From the NCBI GenBank assembly GCA_964247055.1, contig OZ176056.1, positions 620,001-684,000 on the forward strand: 64,000 nucleotides of DNA, in the 5' to 3' direction. Numbering within the stretch: position 1 is the stretch's first letter; the number at the start of each line of letters is the position of its first letter. Positions 28,001-40,372 of the stretch are shown here, in pieces. A program made the position numbers and the translations under genes. The stretch comes from Paragordius varius. Taxonomy: Eukaryota > Nematomorpha. The notes beneath the pieces were generated by a model that ran no database searches, was not told the origin of the DNA, and saw only the letters and a list, made by a program, of their open reading frames with translations.

Positions 28001-31000
28001 ATAAAACTAGTCGCATCAATACTCAATTTAAACTTTGTCCTTAAAAATCGGATATTGGTCGCCGGTAAAGAAAATTATTTTTTTACATTCTCTTAGTAGG
28101 ACTACATCAAAATATAGAGATAGTTTGACAAACTCTTTCATATCCGATTTTTACAACGATACTTTAAAAATTAATGTTTAAAAGTAGTCGCATCAATACT
28201 CAAGTTAAACTTTGTCCTTAAAAATCGGATATTGGTCACCGGTTAACAAAACTATTTTTTATACACTCTCTTAGTAGGACTACATCAAAATATAGAGATA
28301 GTTTGACAAACTCTTTCATATCCGATTTTTACAGCGATACTTTAAAAATTAATGTATAAAACTAGTCGCATCAATACTCAAGTTAAAATTTGTCCTTAAA
28401 AATCGGATATTGGTCACAGGTAAACAAAATTATTTTTTATACATTATCTTAGTAGGACTACATCAAAATATAGAGATAGTTTGACAAACTCTTTCATATC
28501 CGATTTTTACAGCGATACTTTAAAAATTAATGTATAAAACTAGTCGCATCAATACTCAAGTTAAACTTTGTCCTTAAAAATCGGATATTGGTCACAGGTA
28601 AACAAAATTATTTTTTATACATTCTCTTAGTAGGACTACATCAAAATATAGAGATAGTTTGACAAACTCTTTCATATCCGATTTTTACAGCGATACTTTA
28701 AAAATTAATGTATAAAACTAGTCGCATCAATACTCAAGTTAAACTTTTTCCTTAAAAATCGGATATTGGTCACAGGTGAACAAAATTATTTTTTATACAT
28801 TCTCTTGGACTACATCAAAATATAGAGATAGTTTGACAAACTCTTTCATATCCGATTTTTACAACGATACTTTAAAAATTAATAAAACTAGTCGCATCAA
28901 TAGTCAAGTTAAACTTTGTCCTTAAAAATCGGATATTGGTCACCCGTGAACAAAATTATTTTTTATACATTCTCTTAGTAAGACTACATCAAAATATAGA
29001 GATAGTTTGACAAACTCTTTCATAATTTTTACAACGAATCTTTAAAAATTAATGTATAAAACTAGTCGCATCAATACTCAATTTAAACTTTATCCTTAAC
29101 AATCGGATATTGGTCGCCGGTGAACAAAATTTTTTTTATACATTCTCTTAGTAGGACTACATCAAAATATAGAGATAGTTTGACAAACTCTTTCATATCC
29201 GATTTTTACAGCGATACTTTAAAAATTAATGTATAAAACTAGTCGCATCAATACTCAAGTTAAACTTTGTCCTTAAAAATCGGATATTGGTCACAGGTAA
29301 ACAAAATTATTTTTTATACATTCTCTTAGTAGGACTACATCAAAATATAGAGATAGTTTGACAAACTCTTTCATATCCGATTTTTACAGCGATACTTTAA
29401 AAATTAATAAAACTAGTCGCATCAATAGTCAAGTTATACTTTGTCCTTAAAAATCGGATATTGGTCACCCGTGAACAAAATTATTTTTTATACATTCTCT
29501 TAGTAAGACTACATCAAAATATAGAGATAGTTTGACAAACTCTTTCATATCCGATTTTTACAACGATACTTTAAAAATTAATGTATAAAACTAGTCGCAT
29601 CAATACTCAATTTAAACTTTGTCCTTAAAAATCGGATATTGGTCGCCGGTAAAGAAAATTATTTTTTTACATTCTCTTAGTAGGACTACATCAAAATATA
29701 GAGATAGTTTGACAAACTCTTTCATATCCGATTTTTACAACGATACTTTAAAAATTAATGTATAAAAGTAGTCGCATCAATACTCAAGTTAAACTTTGTC
29801 CTTATAAATCGGATATTTATCACCGGTTAACAAAACTATTTTTTATACACTCTCTTAGTAGGACTACATCAAAATATAGAGATAGTTTGACAAACTCTTT
29901 CATATCCGATTTTTACAGCGATACTTTAAAAATTAATGTATAAAACTAGTCGCATCAATACTCAAGTTAAACTTTGTCCTTAAAAATCGGATATTGGTCA
30001 CAGGTAAACAAAATTATTTTTTATACATTCTCTTAGTAGGACTACATCAAAATATAGAGATAGTTTGACAAACTCTTTCATATCCGATTTTTACAGCGAT
30101 ACTTTAAAAATTAATGTATAAAACTAGTCGCATCAATACTCAAGTTAAACTTTTTCCTTAAAAATCGGATATTGGTCACAGGTGAACAAAATTATTTTTT
30201 ATACATTCTCTTGGACTACATCAAAATATAGAGATAGTTTGACAAACTCTTTCATATCCGATTTTTACAACGATACTTTAAAAATTAATAAAACTAGTCG
30301 CATCAATAGTCAAGTTAAACTTTGTCCTTAAAAATCGGATATTGGTCACCCGTGAACAAAATTATTTTTTATACATTCTCTTAGTAAGACTACATCAAAA
30401 TATAGAGATAGTTTGACAAACTCTTTCATAATTTTTACAACGAATCTTTAAAAATTAATGTATAAAACTAGTCGCATCAATACTCAATTTAAACTTTATC
30501 CTTAACAATCGGATATTGGTCACCGGTGAACAAAATTTTTTTTATACATTCTCTTAGTAGGACTACATCAAAATATAGAGATAGTTTGACAAACTCTTTC
30601 ATATCCGATTTTTACAGCGATACTTTAAAAATTAATGTATAAGACTAGTCGCATCAATACTCAAGTTAAACTTTGTCCTTAAAAATCGGATATTGGTCAC
30701 AGGTAAACAAAATTATTTTTTATACATTCTCTTAGTAGGACTACATCAAAATATAGAGATAGTTTGACAAACTCTTTCATATCCGATTTTTACAGCGATA
30801 CTTTAAAAATTAATAAAACTAGTCGCATCAATAGTCAAGTTAAACTTTGTCCTTAAAAATCGGATATTGGTCACCCGTGAACAAAATTATTTTTTATACA
30901 TTCTCTTAGTAAGACTACATCAAAATATAGAGATAGTTTGACAAACTCTTTCATATCCGATTTTTACAACGATACTTTAAAAATTAATGTATAAAACTAG

Positions 31001-33250
31001 TCGCATCAATACTCAATTTAAACTTTGTCCTTAAAAATCGGATATTGGTCGCCGGTAAAGAAAATTATTTTTTTACATTCTCTTAGTAGGACTACATCAA
31101 AATATAGAGATAGTTTGACAAACTCTTTCATATCCGATTTTTACAACGATACTTTAAAAATTAATGTATAAAAGTAGTCGCATCAATACTCAAGTTAAAC
31201 TTTGTCCTTATAAATCGGATATTTATCACCGGTTAACAAAACTATTTTTTATACACTCTCTTAGTAGGACTACATCAAAATATAGAGATAGTTTGACAAA
31301 CTCTTTCATATCCGATTTTTACAGCGATACTTTAAAAATTAATGTATAAAACTAGTTGCATCAATACTCAAGTTAAACTTTGTCCTTAAAAATCGGATAT
31401 TGGTCACAGGTAAACAAAATTATTTTTATACATTATCTTAGTAGGACTACATCAAAATATAGAGATAGTTTGACAAACTCTTTCATATCCGATTTTTACA
31501 GCGATACTTTAAAAATTAATGTATAAAACTAGTCGCATCAATACTCAAGTTAAACTTTGTCCTTAAAAATCGGATATTGGTCACAGGTAAACAAAATTAT
31601 TTTTTATACATTCTCTTAGTAGGACTACATCAAAATATAGAGATAGTTTGACAAACTCTTTCATATCCGATTTTTACAGCGATACTTTAAAAATTAATGT
31701 ATAAAACTAGTCGCATCAATACTCAAGTTAAACTTTGTCCTTAAAAATCGGATATTGGTCACAGTTGAACAAAATTATTTTTTATACATTCTCTTGGACT
31801 ACATCAAAATATAGAGATAGTTTGACAAACTCTTTCATATCCGATTTTTACAACGATACTTTAAAAATTAATAAAACTAGTCGCATCAATAGTCAAGTTA
31901 AACTTTGTCCTTAAAAATCGGATATTGGTCACCCGTGAACAAAATTATTTTTTATACATTCTCTTAGTAAGACTACATCAAAATATAGAGATAGTTTGAC
32001 AAACTCTTTCATATCCGATTTTTACAACGATACTTTAAAAATTAATGTATAAAACTAGTCGCATCAATACTCAAGTTAAACTTTGTCCTTAAAAATCAGA
32101 TATTGGTCACCGGTGAAAAATTATTTTTTATACATTTTCTTAGTAGGACTACATCAAAATATAGAGATAGTTTGACAAACTATTTCATATCCGATTTTTA
32201 CAACGATACCTTAAAAATTAATGTATAAAACTAGTCGCATCAATACTCAATTTAAACTTTGTCCTTAAAAATCGGATATTGGTCGCCGGTAAAGAAAATT
32301 ATTTTTTTACATTCTCTTAGTAGGACTACATCAAAATATAGAGATAGTTTGACAAACTCTTTCATATCCGATTTTTACAACGATACTTTAAAAATTAATG
32401 TATAAAAGTAGTCGCATCAATACTCAAGTTAAACTTTGTCCTTAAAAATCGGATATTGGTCACCGGTTAACAAAACTATTTTTTATACACTCTCTTAGTA
32501 GGACTACATCAAAATATAGAGATAGTTTGACAAACTCTTTCATATCCGATTTTTACAGCGATACTTTAAAAAATAATGTATAAAACTAGTCGCATCAATA
32601 CTCAAGTTAAACTTTGTCCTTAAAAATCGGATATTGGTCACAGGTAAACAAAATTATTTTTTATACATTATCTTAGTAGGACTACATCAAAATATAGAGA
32701 TAGTTTGACAAACTCTTTCATATCCGATTTTTACAGCGATACTTTAAAAATTAATGTATAAAACTAGTCGCATCAATACTCAAGTTAAACTTTGTCCTTA
32801 AAAATCGGATATTGGTCACAGGTAAACAAAATTATTTTTTATACATTCTCTTAGTAGGACTACATCAAAATATAGAGATAGTTTGACAAACTCTTTCATA
32901 TCCGATTTTTACAGCGATACTTTAAAAATTAATGTATAAAACTAGTCGCATCAATACTCAAGTTAAACTTTTTCCTTAAAAATCGGATATTGGTCACAGG
33001 TGAACAAAATTATTTTTTATACATTCTCTTGGACTACATCAAAATATAGAGATAGTTTGACAAACTCTTTCATATCCGATTTTTACAACGATACTTTAAA
33101 AATTAATAAAACTAGTCGCATCAATAGTCAAGTTAAACTTTGTCCTTAAAAATCGGATATTGGTCACCCGTGAACAAAATTATTTTTTATACATTCTCTT
33201 AGTAAGACTACATCAAAATATAGAGATAGTTTGACAAACTCTTTCATATC

Positions 33251-34075
33251 CGATTTTTACAACGATACCTTAAAAATTAATGTATAAAACTAGTCGCATC
33301 AATACTCAATTTAAACTTTGTCCTTAAAAATCGTATATTGGTCGCCGGTAAAGAAAATTATTTAATATACATTCTCTTAGTAAGACTACATCAAAATATA
33401 GAGATAGTTTGACAAACTCTTTCATAATTTTTACAACGAATCTTTAAAAATTAATGTATAAAACTAGTCGCATCAATACTCAATTTAAACTTTGTCCTTA
33501 ACAATCGGATATTGGTCGCCGGTAAAGAAAATTATTTAATATACATTCTCTTAGTAAGACTACATCAAAATATAGAGATAGTTTGACAAACTCTTTCATA
33601 TCCGATTTTTACAGCGATACTTTAAAAATTAATGTATAAAACTAGTCGCATCAATACTCAATTTAAACTTTGTCCTTAACAATCGGATATTGGTCGCCGG
33701 TAAAGAAAATTATTTAATATACATTCTCTTAGTAAGACTACATCAAAATATAGAGATAGTTTGACAAACTCTTTCATATCCGATTTTTACAGCGATACTT
33801 TAAAAATTAATGTATAAAACTAGTCGCATCAATACTCAATTTAAACTTTGTCCTTAAAAATCGTATATTGGTCGCCGGTAAAGAAAATTATTTAATATAC
33901 ATTCTCTTAGTAAGACTACATCAAAATATAGAGATAGTTTGACAAACTCTTTCATAATTTTTACAACGAATCTTTAAAAATTAATGTATAAAACTAGTCG
34001 CATCAATACTCAATTTAAACTTTGTCCTTAACAATCGGATATTGGTCGCCGGTAAAGAAAATTATTTAAAATACA
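33251..34075 (+). repeat. Local 530-bp trimer duplication
   Basis: Five monomers in a row share GGTCGCCGGTAAAG followed by ATTATTTAATATAC (or AAATAC) and CTTAGTAAGAC. The private change ATCGTATATTGG recurs at 33331 and 33861, 530 bp or three monomers apart, and monomers with CATAATTTTTAC alternate with TCCGATTTTTAC types in matching order. This is a small, recent expansion inside family D. Confidence 0.75.
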
Positions 34076-35038
34076 TTCTCTTAGTAAGACTACATCAAAA
34101 TATAGAGATAGTTTGACAAACTCTTTCATATCCGATTTTTACAACGATACTTTAAAAATTAAAAACTAGTCGCATCAATAGTCAAGTTAAACTTTGTCCT
34201 TAAAAATCAGATATTGGTCACTGGTGAAAAATTATTTTTTATTTTCTTAGTAGGACTACATCAAAATATAGAGATAGTTTGACAAACTATTTCATATCCG
34301 ATTTTTACAACGATACCTTAAAAATTAATGTATAAAACTAGTCGCATCAATACTCAATTTAAACTTTGTCCTTAAAAATCGGATATTGGTCGCCTGTAAA
34401 GAAAATTATTTAATATACATTCTCTTAGTAAGACTACATCAAAATATAGAGATAGTTTGACAAACTCTTTCATAATTTTTAAAACGAATCTTTAAAAATT
34501 AATGTATAAAACTAGTCGCATCAATACTCAATTTAAACTTTGTCCTTAACAATCGGATATTGGTCACCGGTGAACAAAATTTTTTTTATACATTCTCTTA
34601 GTAGGACTACATCAAAATATAGAGATAGTTTGACAAACTCTTTCATATCCGATTTTAACAGCGATACTTTAAAAATTAATGTATAAAACTAGTCGCATCA
34701 ATACTCAAGTTAAACTTTGTCCTTAAAAATCGGATATTGGTCACAGGTAAACAAAATTATTTTTTATACATTCTCTTAGTAGGACTACATCAAAATATAG
34801 AGATAGTTTGACAAACTCTTTCATATCCGATTTTTACAGCGATACTTTAAAAATTAATGTATAAAACTAGTCGCATCAATCCTCAAGTTAAACTTTGTCC
34901 TTAAAAATCGGATATTGGTCACAGGTAAACAAAATTATTTTTTATACATTATCTTAGTAGGACTACATCAAAATATAGAGATAGTTTGACAAACTCTTTC
35001 ATATCCGATTTTTACAGCGATACTTTAAAAATTAATGT

Positions 35039-35445
35039 ATAAAACTAGTCGCATCAATACTCAAGTTAAACTTTGTCCTTAAAAATCAGATATTGGTCAC
35101 CGGTGAAAAATTATTTTTTATACATTTTCTTAGTAGGACTACATCAAAATATAGAGATAGTTTGACAAACTATTTCATATCCGATTTTTACAACGATACC
35201 TTAAAAATTAATGTATAGAACTAGTCGCATCAATACTCAATTTAAACTTTGTCCTTAAAAATCAGATATTGGTCACCGGTGAAAAATTATTTTTTATACA
35301 TTTTCTTAGTAGGACTACATCAAAATATAGAGATAGTTTGACAAACTATTTCATATCCGATTTTTACAACGATACCTTAAAAATTAATGTATAGAACTAG
35401 TCGCATCAATACTCAATTTAAACTTTGTCCTTAAAAATCGGATAT
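35039..35445 (+). repeat. Single-monomer tandem duplication
   Basis: Two adjacent monomers share the private sequence ATGTATAGAACTAG (at 35211 and 35387, 176 bp apart) as well as CAGATATTGGTCACCGGTG, AACTATTTC and GATACCTT. The shared private base indicates copying of exactly one monomer. Confidence 0.75.
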
Positions 35446-38351
35446 TGGTCGCCGGTAAAGAAAATTATTTTTTTACATTCTCTTAGTAGGACTACATCAA
35501 AATATAGAGATAGTTTGACAAACTCTTTCATATCCGATTTTTACAACGATACTTTAAAAATTAATGTATAAAAGTAGTCGCATCAATACTCAAGTTAAAC
35601 TTTGTCCTTAAAAATCGGATATTTATCACCGGTTAACAAAACTATTTTTTATACACTCTCTTAGTAGGACTACATCAAAATATAGAGATAGTTTGACAAA
35701 CTCTTTCATATCCGATTTTTACAGCGATATTTTAAAAATTAATGTATAAAACTAGTTGCATCAATACTCAAGTTAAACTTTGTCCTTAAAAATCGGATAT
35801 TGGTCACAGGTAAACAAAATTATTTTTATACATTATCTTAGTAGGACTACATCAAAATATAGAGACAGTTTGACAAACTCTTTCATATCCGATTTTTACA
35901 GCGATACTTTAAAAATTAATGTATAAAACTAGTCGCATCAATACTCAAGTTAAACTTTGTCCTTAAAAATCGGATATTGGTCACAGGTAAACAAAATTAT
36001 TTTTTATACATTCTCTTAGTAGGACTACATCAAAATATAGAGATAGTTTGACAAACTCTTTCATATCCGATTTTTACAGCGATACTTTAAAAATTAATGT
36101 ATAAAACTAGTCGCATCAATACTCAAGTTAAACTTTGTCCTTAAAAATCGGATATTGGTCACAGGTGAACAAAATTATTTTTTATACATTCTCTTGGACT
36201 ACATCAAAATATAGAGATAGTTTGACAAACTCTTTCATATCCGATTTTTACAACGATACTTTAAAAATTAATAAAACTAGTCGCATCAATAGTCAAGTTA
36301 AACTTTGTCCTTAAAAATCTGATATTGGTCACCCGTGAACAAAATTATTTTTTATACATTCTCTTAGTAAGACTACATCAAAATATAGAGATAGTTTGAC
36401 AAACTCTTTCATATCCGATTTTTACAACGATACTTTAAAAATTAATGTATAAAACTAGTCGCATCAATACTCAAGTTAAACTTTGTCCTTAAAAATCAGA
36501 TATTGGTCACCGGTGAAAAATTATTTTTTATACATTTTCTTAGTAGGACTACATCAAAATATAGAGATAGTTTGACAAACTATTTCATATCCGATTTTTA
36601 CAACGATACCTTAAAAATTAATGTATAAAACTAGTCGCATCAATACTCAATTTAAACTTTGTCCTTAAAAATCGGATATTGGTCGCCGGTAAAGAAAATT
36701 ATTTTTTTACATTCTCTTAGTAGGACTACATCAAAATATAGAGATAGTTTGACAAACTCTTTCATATCCGATTTTTACAACGATACTTTAAAAATTAATG
36801 TATAAAAGTAGTCGCATCAATACTCAAGTTAAACTTTGTCCTTAAAAATCGGATATTGGTCACCGGTTAACAAAACTATTTTTTATACACTCTCTTAGTA
36901 GGACTACATCAAAATATAGAGATAGTTTGACAAACTCTTTCATATCCGATTTTTACAGCGATACTTTAAAAAATAATGTATAAAACTAGTCGCATCAATA
37001 CTCAAGTTAAACTTTGTCCTTAAAAATCGGATATTGGTCACAGGTAAACAAAATTATTTTTTATACATTATCTTAGTAGGACTACATCAAAATATAGAGA
37101 TAGTTTGACAAACTCTTTCATATCCGATTTTTACAGCGATACTTTAAAAATTAATGTATAAAACTAGTCGCATCAATACTCAAGTTAAACTTTGTCCTTA
37201 AAAATCGGATATTAGTCACAGGTGAACAAAATTAATTTTTATACATTCTCTTGGACTACATCAAAATATAGAGATAGTTTGACAAACTCTTTCATATCCG
37301 ATTTTTACAACGATACTTTAAAAATTAATAAAACTAGTCGCATCAATAGTCAAGTTAAACTTTGTCCTTAAAAATCGGATATTGGTCACCCGTAAACAAA
37401 ATTATTTTTTATACATTCTCTTAGTAAGACTACATCAAAATATAGAGATAGTTTGACAAACTCTTTCATATCCGATTTTTACAACGATACTTTAAAAATT
37501 AATGTATAAAACTAGTCGCATCAATACTCAAGTTAAACTTTGTCCTTAAAAATCGGATATTGGTCACAGGTAAACAAAATTATTTTTTATACATTCTCTT
37601 AGTAGGACTACATCAAAATATAGAGATAGTTTGACAAACTCTTTCATATCCGATTTTTACAACGATACTTTAAAAATTAATAAAACTAGTCGCATCAATA
37701 GTCAAGTTAAACTTTGTCCTTAAAAATCAGATATTGGTCACCGGTGAAAAATTATTTTTTATACATTTTCTTAGTAGGACTACATCAAAATATAGAGATA
37801 GTTTGACAAACTATTTCATATCCGATTTTTACAACGATACCTTAAAAATTAATGTATAAAACTAGTCGCATCAATACTCAATTTAAACTTTGTCCTTAAA
37901 AATCGGATATTGGTCGCCGGTAAAGAAAATTATTTAATATACATTCTCTTAGTAAGACTACATCAAAATATAGAGATAGTTTGACAAACTCTTTCATAAT
38001 TTTTACAACGAATTTTTAAAAATTAATGTATAAAACTAGTCGCATCAATACTCAATTTAAACTTTGTCCTTAACAATCGGATATTGGTCACCGGTGAACA
38101 AAACTATTTTTTATACACTCTCTTAGTAGGACTACATCAAAATATAGAGATAGTTTGACAACATATCCGATTTTTACAGCGATACTTTAAAAATTAATGT
38201 ATAAAACTAGTCGCATCAATACTCAAGTTAAACTTTGTCCTTAAAAATCGGATATTGGTCACAGGTAAACAGAATTTTTTATACATTCTCTTAGTAGGAC
38301 TACATCAAAATATAGAGATAGTTTGACAAACTCTTTCATATCCGATTTTTA

Positions 38352-38363
38352 CAGCGATACTTT
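38352..38363. repeat. Target-site duplication, left copy
   Basis: CAGCGATACTTT directly precedes the LINE 3' tail and is repeated perfectly at 41672-41683. It is normal satellite sequence. Removing one copy plus the element restores CAGCGATACTTTAAAAATTAA, the standard monomer. Confidence 0.95.
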
Positions 38364-38383
38364 GGTTGGTTGGTTGGTTTTTC
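38364..38383 (-). repeat. LINE 3' UTR and (AACC)4 tail
   Basis: After the TAG the element has only 20 bases: GGAAA followed by four AACC units (plus-strand GGTT x4 at 38364-38379). A tetranucleotide tail in place of poly(A) and a minimal 3' UTR are typical of RTE elements. The plus-strand T-run next to the tail belongs to the satellite target, so the tail boundary is exact within the TSD. Confidence 0.88.
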
Positions 38384-40372
38384 CTAAGTCGTAAACGACT
38401 TTTTGGATATAGTTTTAACTATTTCTTTCCATTTTTTTCTATCTTTAACCGCTATATTGAGCTCTTTCAGTGTCATTTTGGTCTCTTCTTTTATCATATC
38501 CAACCACCTCATCGGTGGTCGGCCTCGTTTCCTTTGCCCTTCTACCTTCCCAAACATTGTATCTTTCTCCAGAGAGTTCGATCGCATGACATGACCAAAA
38601 TATGTTAACTTTCTTTTTAGAATTATCTCCATGATGTTTGTTTTAGGTTTTATTTCTGTAGTTAGACTTTCATTCTTAATTTTATCCTTCCAGGTGTATC
38701 CTAGCATCCTACGCCAGCAGCTCCTTTCAAAAGCCATGAGCCTTTCTTTGTCCCTTTTTCTGAGAGTCCAACTCTCACATCCATATGTGGTGACCGGGAG
38801 AACGAAACAGTAGAGTAATCTTTTTTTGGTTTCAACTCCTACGCTTTTGTTTTTCCAAATCTTTATTAATTTGGTCATCGCTTCTCTACCCAATCCTATT
38901 CTCTTTCTGATGTCAGGAGTTGAAGACCCATCCTCTGAAATTATTGCGCCCAAAAACGTTAACTGTTTAACTATTTCTATTTCTACTCCTTCTATTATAA
39001 TTGTAGGCTTTTTTCCTGTACATAATATTTTGGTTTTGTTAGGATTAAGCCTAAGACCATACCTCAAACTTTCCTTTCGAATCTCTTCAATCAATTCCTT
39101 CAAATCATTTGCACTTTCAGCTATAAGAGTGGTATCGTCTGCAAACCTTAAATTATTGATTGTTCTCCCTCCTATTCTTACTCCTATATTTTTACCATCC
39201 AACTTCCTCATTATCATTTCTGTGCACATATTGAACAGATAAGGGGATAAGCAACACCCTTGTCTGACTCCTTTCAAGATTGGTATTTCGTCTGTGTCCC
39301 CCGCTGGTGTTCTAATAATCGCTCTTTGTTTTACATACAGAGAGCTAATCAATCTTATTAAGTGAGACGATACCCCTACTAACTTTAATGTTTCCCACAA
39401 GGAGTCATAGTTAATTGAATCGAATGCTTGTCTGTAATCAATAAAACACATGTATAAATCTTTCTGGAACTCTTTTGATGTTTCCATTATCCTTCTCATG
39501 TTTGAGATATGGTCTCTTGTGCTTTTTCCCTTCATAAATCCAGCTTGATTTTCTGGTATTTCTGTCTGTATGATACTGTGCATTCTGTTTTGTATTACTT
39601 TTAGTAAGACCTTACTAGCGTGGCTAATAAGAGATATGTTCCGATAATTCTCGCATTGGAGTACATCTCCTTTTTTATATATTGGGAGATATACAGATGA
39701 TGCCCAATCGTTTGGCCACTCACATGTTTCCCACACCTTTTGACATAGCTGGTGTAACTTTTCAACGGGAATAGCTTTTATGAACTCTATTGGGATATTG
39801 TCTAATCCCGTCGCTTTGTTGTTAGGAATTTGTTTTAAGGCTAATTCAACCTCCTCTCTTAATATATCTGGATCACGTTCTTCTTCTTTTAATTGCAACA
39901 CCTTTGTTTGAGGAGCCTGATAGAGTTTTTGGGTGTATTCCTTCCATCTTTCTCGTACTTCTGTTTGTTTGCACAATATGGTGCCATTCTCTTTTTTAAT
40001 CTTTTGTGATGATATAAAAGGTTTATGAGTCATTTGCTTCAGTTTCTGGAACATTGGTTGCATTAATCCTTTTTTGTTATTTAATTCCACTTCCAGACAT
40101 TGTTTATTAAGAAAATCTTCGTAATCCTTCCTTGTTTGTCGTTGAAATTCTTTGTTATATAATTTTACCATTTTATTATCACCTCTTGATTTAGCTTTTC
40201 TCCTCTTTTCTGCTATCTCTATACTCTTTTCTGATATCCATTTGTTATCTTTCCTCTTTACTCTCTGCACTTTTTCTTTTGCCACTTCATTAACAACATT
40301 TTTTATCGTTCCCCATAATTGTTCTGAGCTACATCCATTGTCCAATCTTCCTAATCTATCTTTGGTTTCGTT
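38384..40372 (-). CDS. RTE-type LINE reverse transcriptase, C-terminal part of polyprotein
   Basis: Open frame after an in-frame TAG at 40375-40373, with no early ATG (a TTG sits at 40345-40343), so it is best read as the continuation of the endonuclease frame after a one-base shift. Counting from the TTG, 653 codons: NNKATGLDNIP (175-185), VYLPIYKKGD (218-227), NQAGFMKGKSTRDHI (266-280), motif A FIDYRQAFD (301-309, Asp303), GVRQGCCLSP (359-368), catalytic FADD (401-404), LNPNKTK (433-439), FLGAIIS (464-470). The C-terminal domain has TTYGCESWT (519-527), FERSCWRRMLG (539-549), YFGHVMR (582-588) and RGRPPMRWLDMI (607-618). The catalytic aspartates are present. Motif order matches BovB/RTE. 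Antisense frames on the plus strand here are shadows. Confidence 0.92.
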   Translation of the reverse strand, partial: NETKDRLGRLDNGCSSEQLWGTIKNVVNEVAKEKVQRVKRKDNKWISEKSIEIAEKRRKAKSRGDNKMVKLYNKEFQRQTRKDYEDFLNKQCLEVELNNKKGLMQPMFQKLKQMTHKPFISSQKIKKENGTILCKQTEVRERWKEYTQKLYQAPQTKVLQLKEEERDPDILREEVELALKQIPNNKATGLDNIPIEFIKAIPVEKLHQLCQKVWETCEWPNDWASSVYLPIYKKGDVLQCENYRNISLISHASKVLLKVIQNRMHSIIQTEIPENQAGFMKGKSTRDHISNMRRIMETSKEFQKDLYMCFIDYRQAFDSINYDSLWETLKLVGVSSHLIRLISSLYVKQRAIIRTPAGDTDEIPILKGVRQGCCLSPYLFNMCTEMIMRKLDGKNIGVRIGGRTINNLRFADDTTLIAESANDLKELIEEIRKESLRYGLRLNPNKTKILCTGKKPTIIIEGVEIEIVKQLTFLGAIISEDGSSTPDIRKRIGLGREAMTKLIKIWKNKSVGVETKKRLLYCFVLPVTTYGCESWTLRKRDKERLMAFERSCWRRMLGYTWKDKIKNESLTTEIKPKTNIMEIILKRKLTYFGHVMRSNSLEKDTMFGKVEGQRKRGRPPMRWLDMIKEETKMTLKELNIAVKDRKKWKEIVKTISKKSFTT
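38386..38401 (-). other. 3' hairpin overlapping the LINE stop codon
   Basis: In sense AAGTCG-TTTA-CGACTT, a perfect 6-bp stem with a 4-base loop, whose last base is the first base of the TAG stop. RTE-family 3' ends known from BovB and its SINEs contain a comparable AGTCG-n-CGACT pair followed by a short tandem repeat, so this is probably the 3' element the reverse transcriptase recognises. That role is inferred. Confidence 0.7.

Larger units (their letters stand above)
1..38363 (+). repeat. 178-bp satellite array, left arm
   Basis: Head-to-tail tandem array, all monomers in one orientation. The conserved word GATAGTTTGACAAACTC recurs every 178 bp or slightly less (for example GATAG at 3, 181, 359 and 537). 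The monomer is about 73% A+T by count of the first full unit. Recurrent length classes are shortened by 1 to 6 bp. Monomers share private variants at long offsets, showing higher-order repeats. The array starts before base 1. No gene, RNA gene or other insertion is seen in this stretch; the longest open frames are 61 codons and are judged spurious. A centromeric or pericentromeric location is inferred only from array type and size. Confidence 0.98.
25001..38363 (+). repeat. Family D satellite with shortened monomers
   Basis: Dominated by variants absent or rare before 24.6 kb: ATTAATAAAACTAG (4 bp short), CTCTTGGACTAC (4 bp short), CAGATATTGGTCACCGGTG, ATTATTTAATATAC and CATAATTTTTACAACG (4 bp short, left arm lost). 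The marker ATTTATCACC lies at 25231, 25939, 26997, 29815, 31221 and 35621, giving offsets of 708, 1058, 2818, 1406 and 4400 bp, that is 4, 6, 16, 8 and 25 monomers. Higher-order units are thus of variable size. Confidence 0.82.

Noticed and set aside
25882-31349. Four near-identical 61-codon plus-strand open frames
   Set aside because: They are satellite monomers in which one stop is mutated; no domain, no codon bias, and copies arise by unit duplication. Not annotated as genes.
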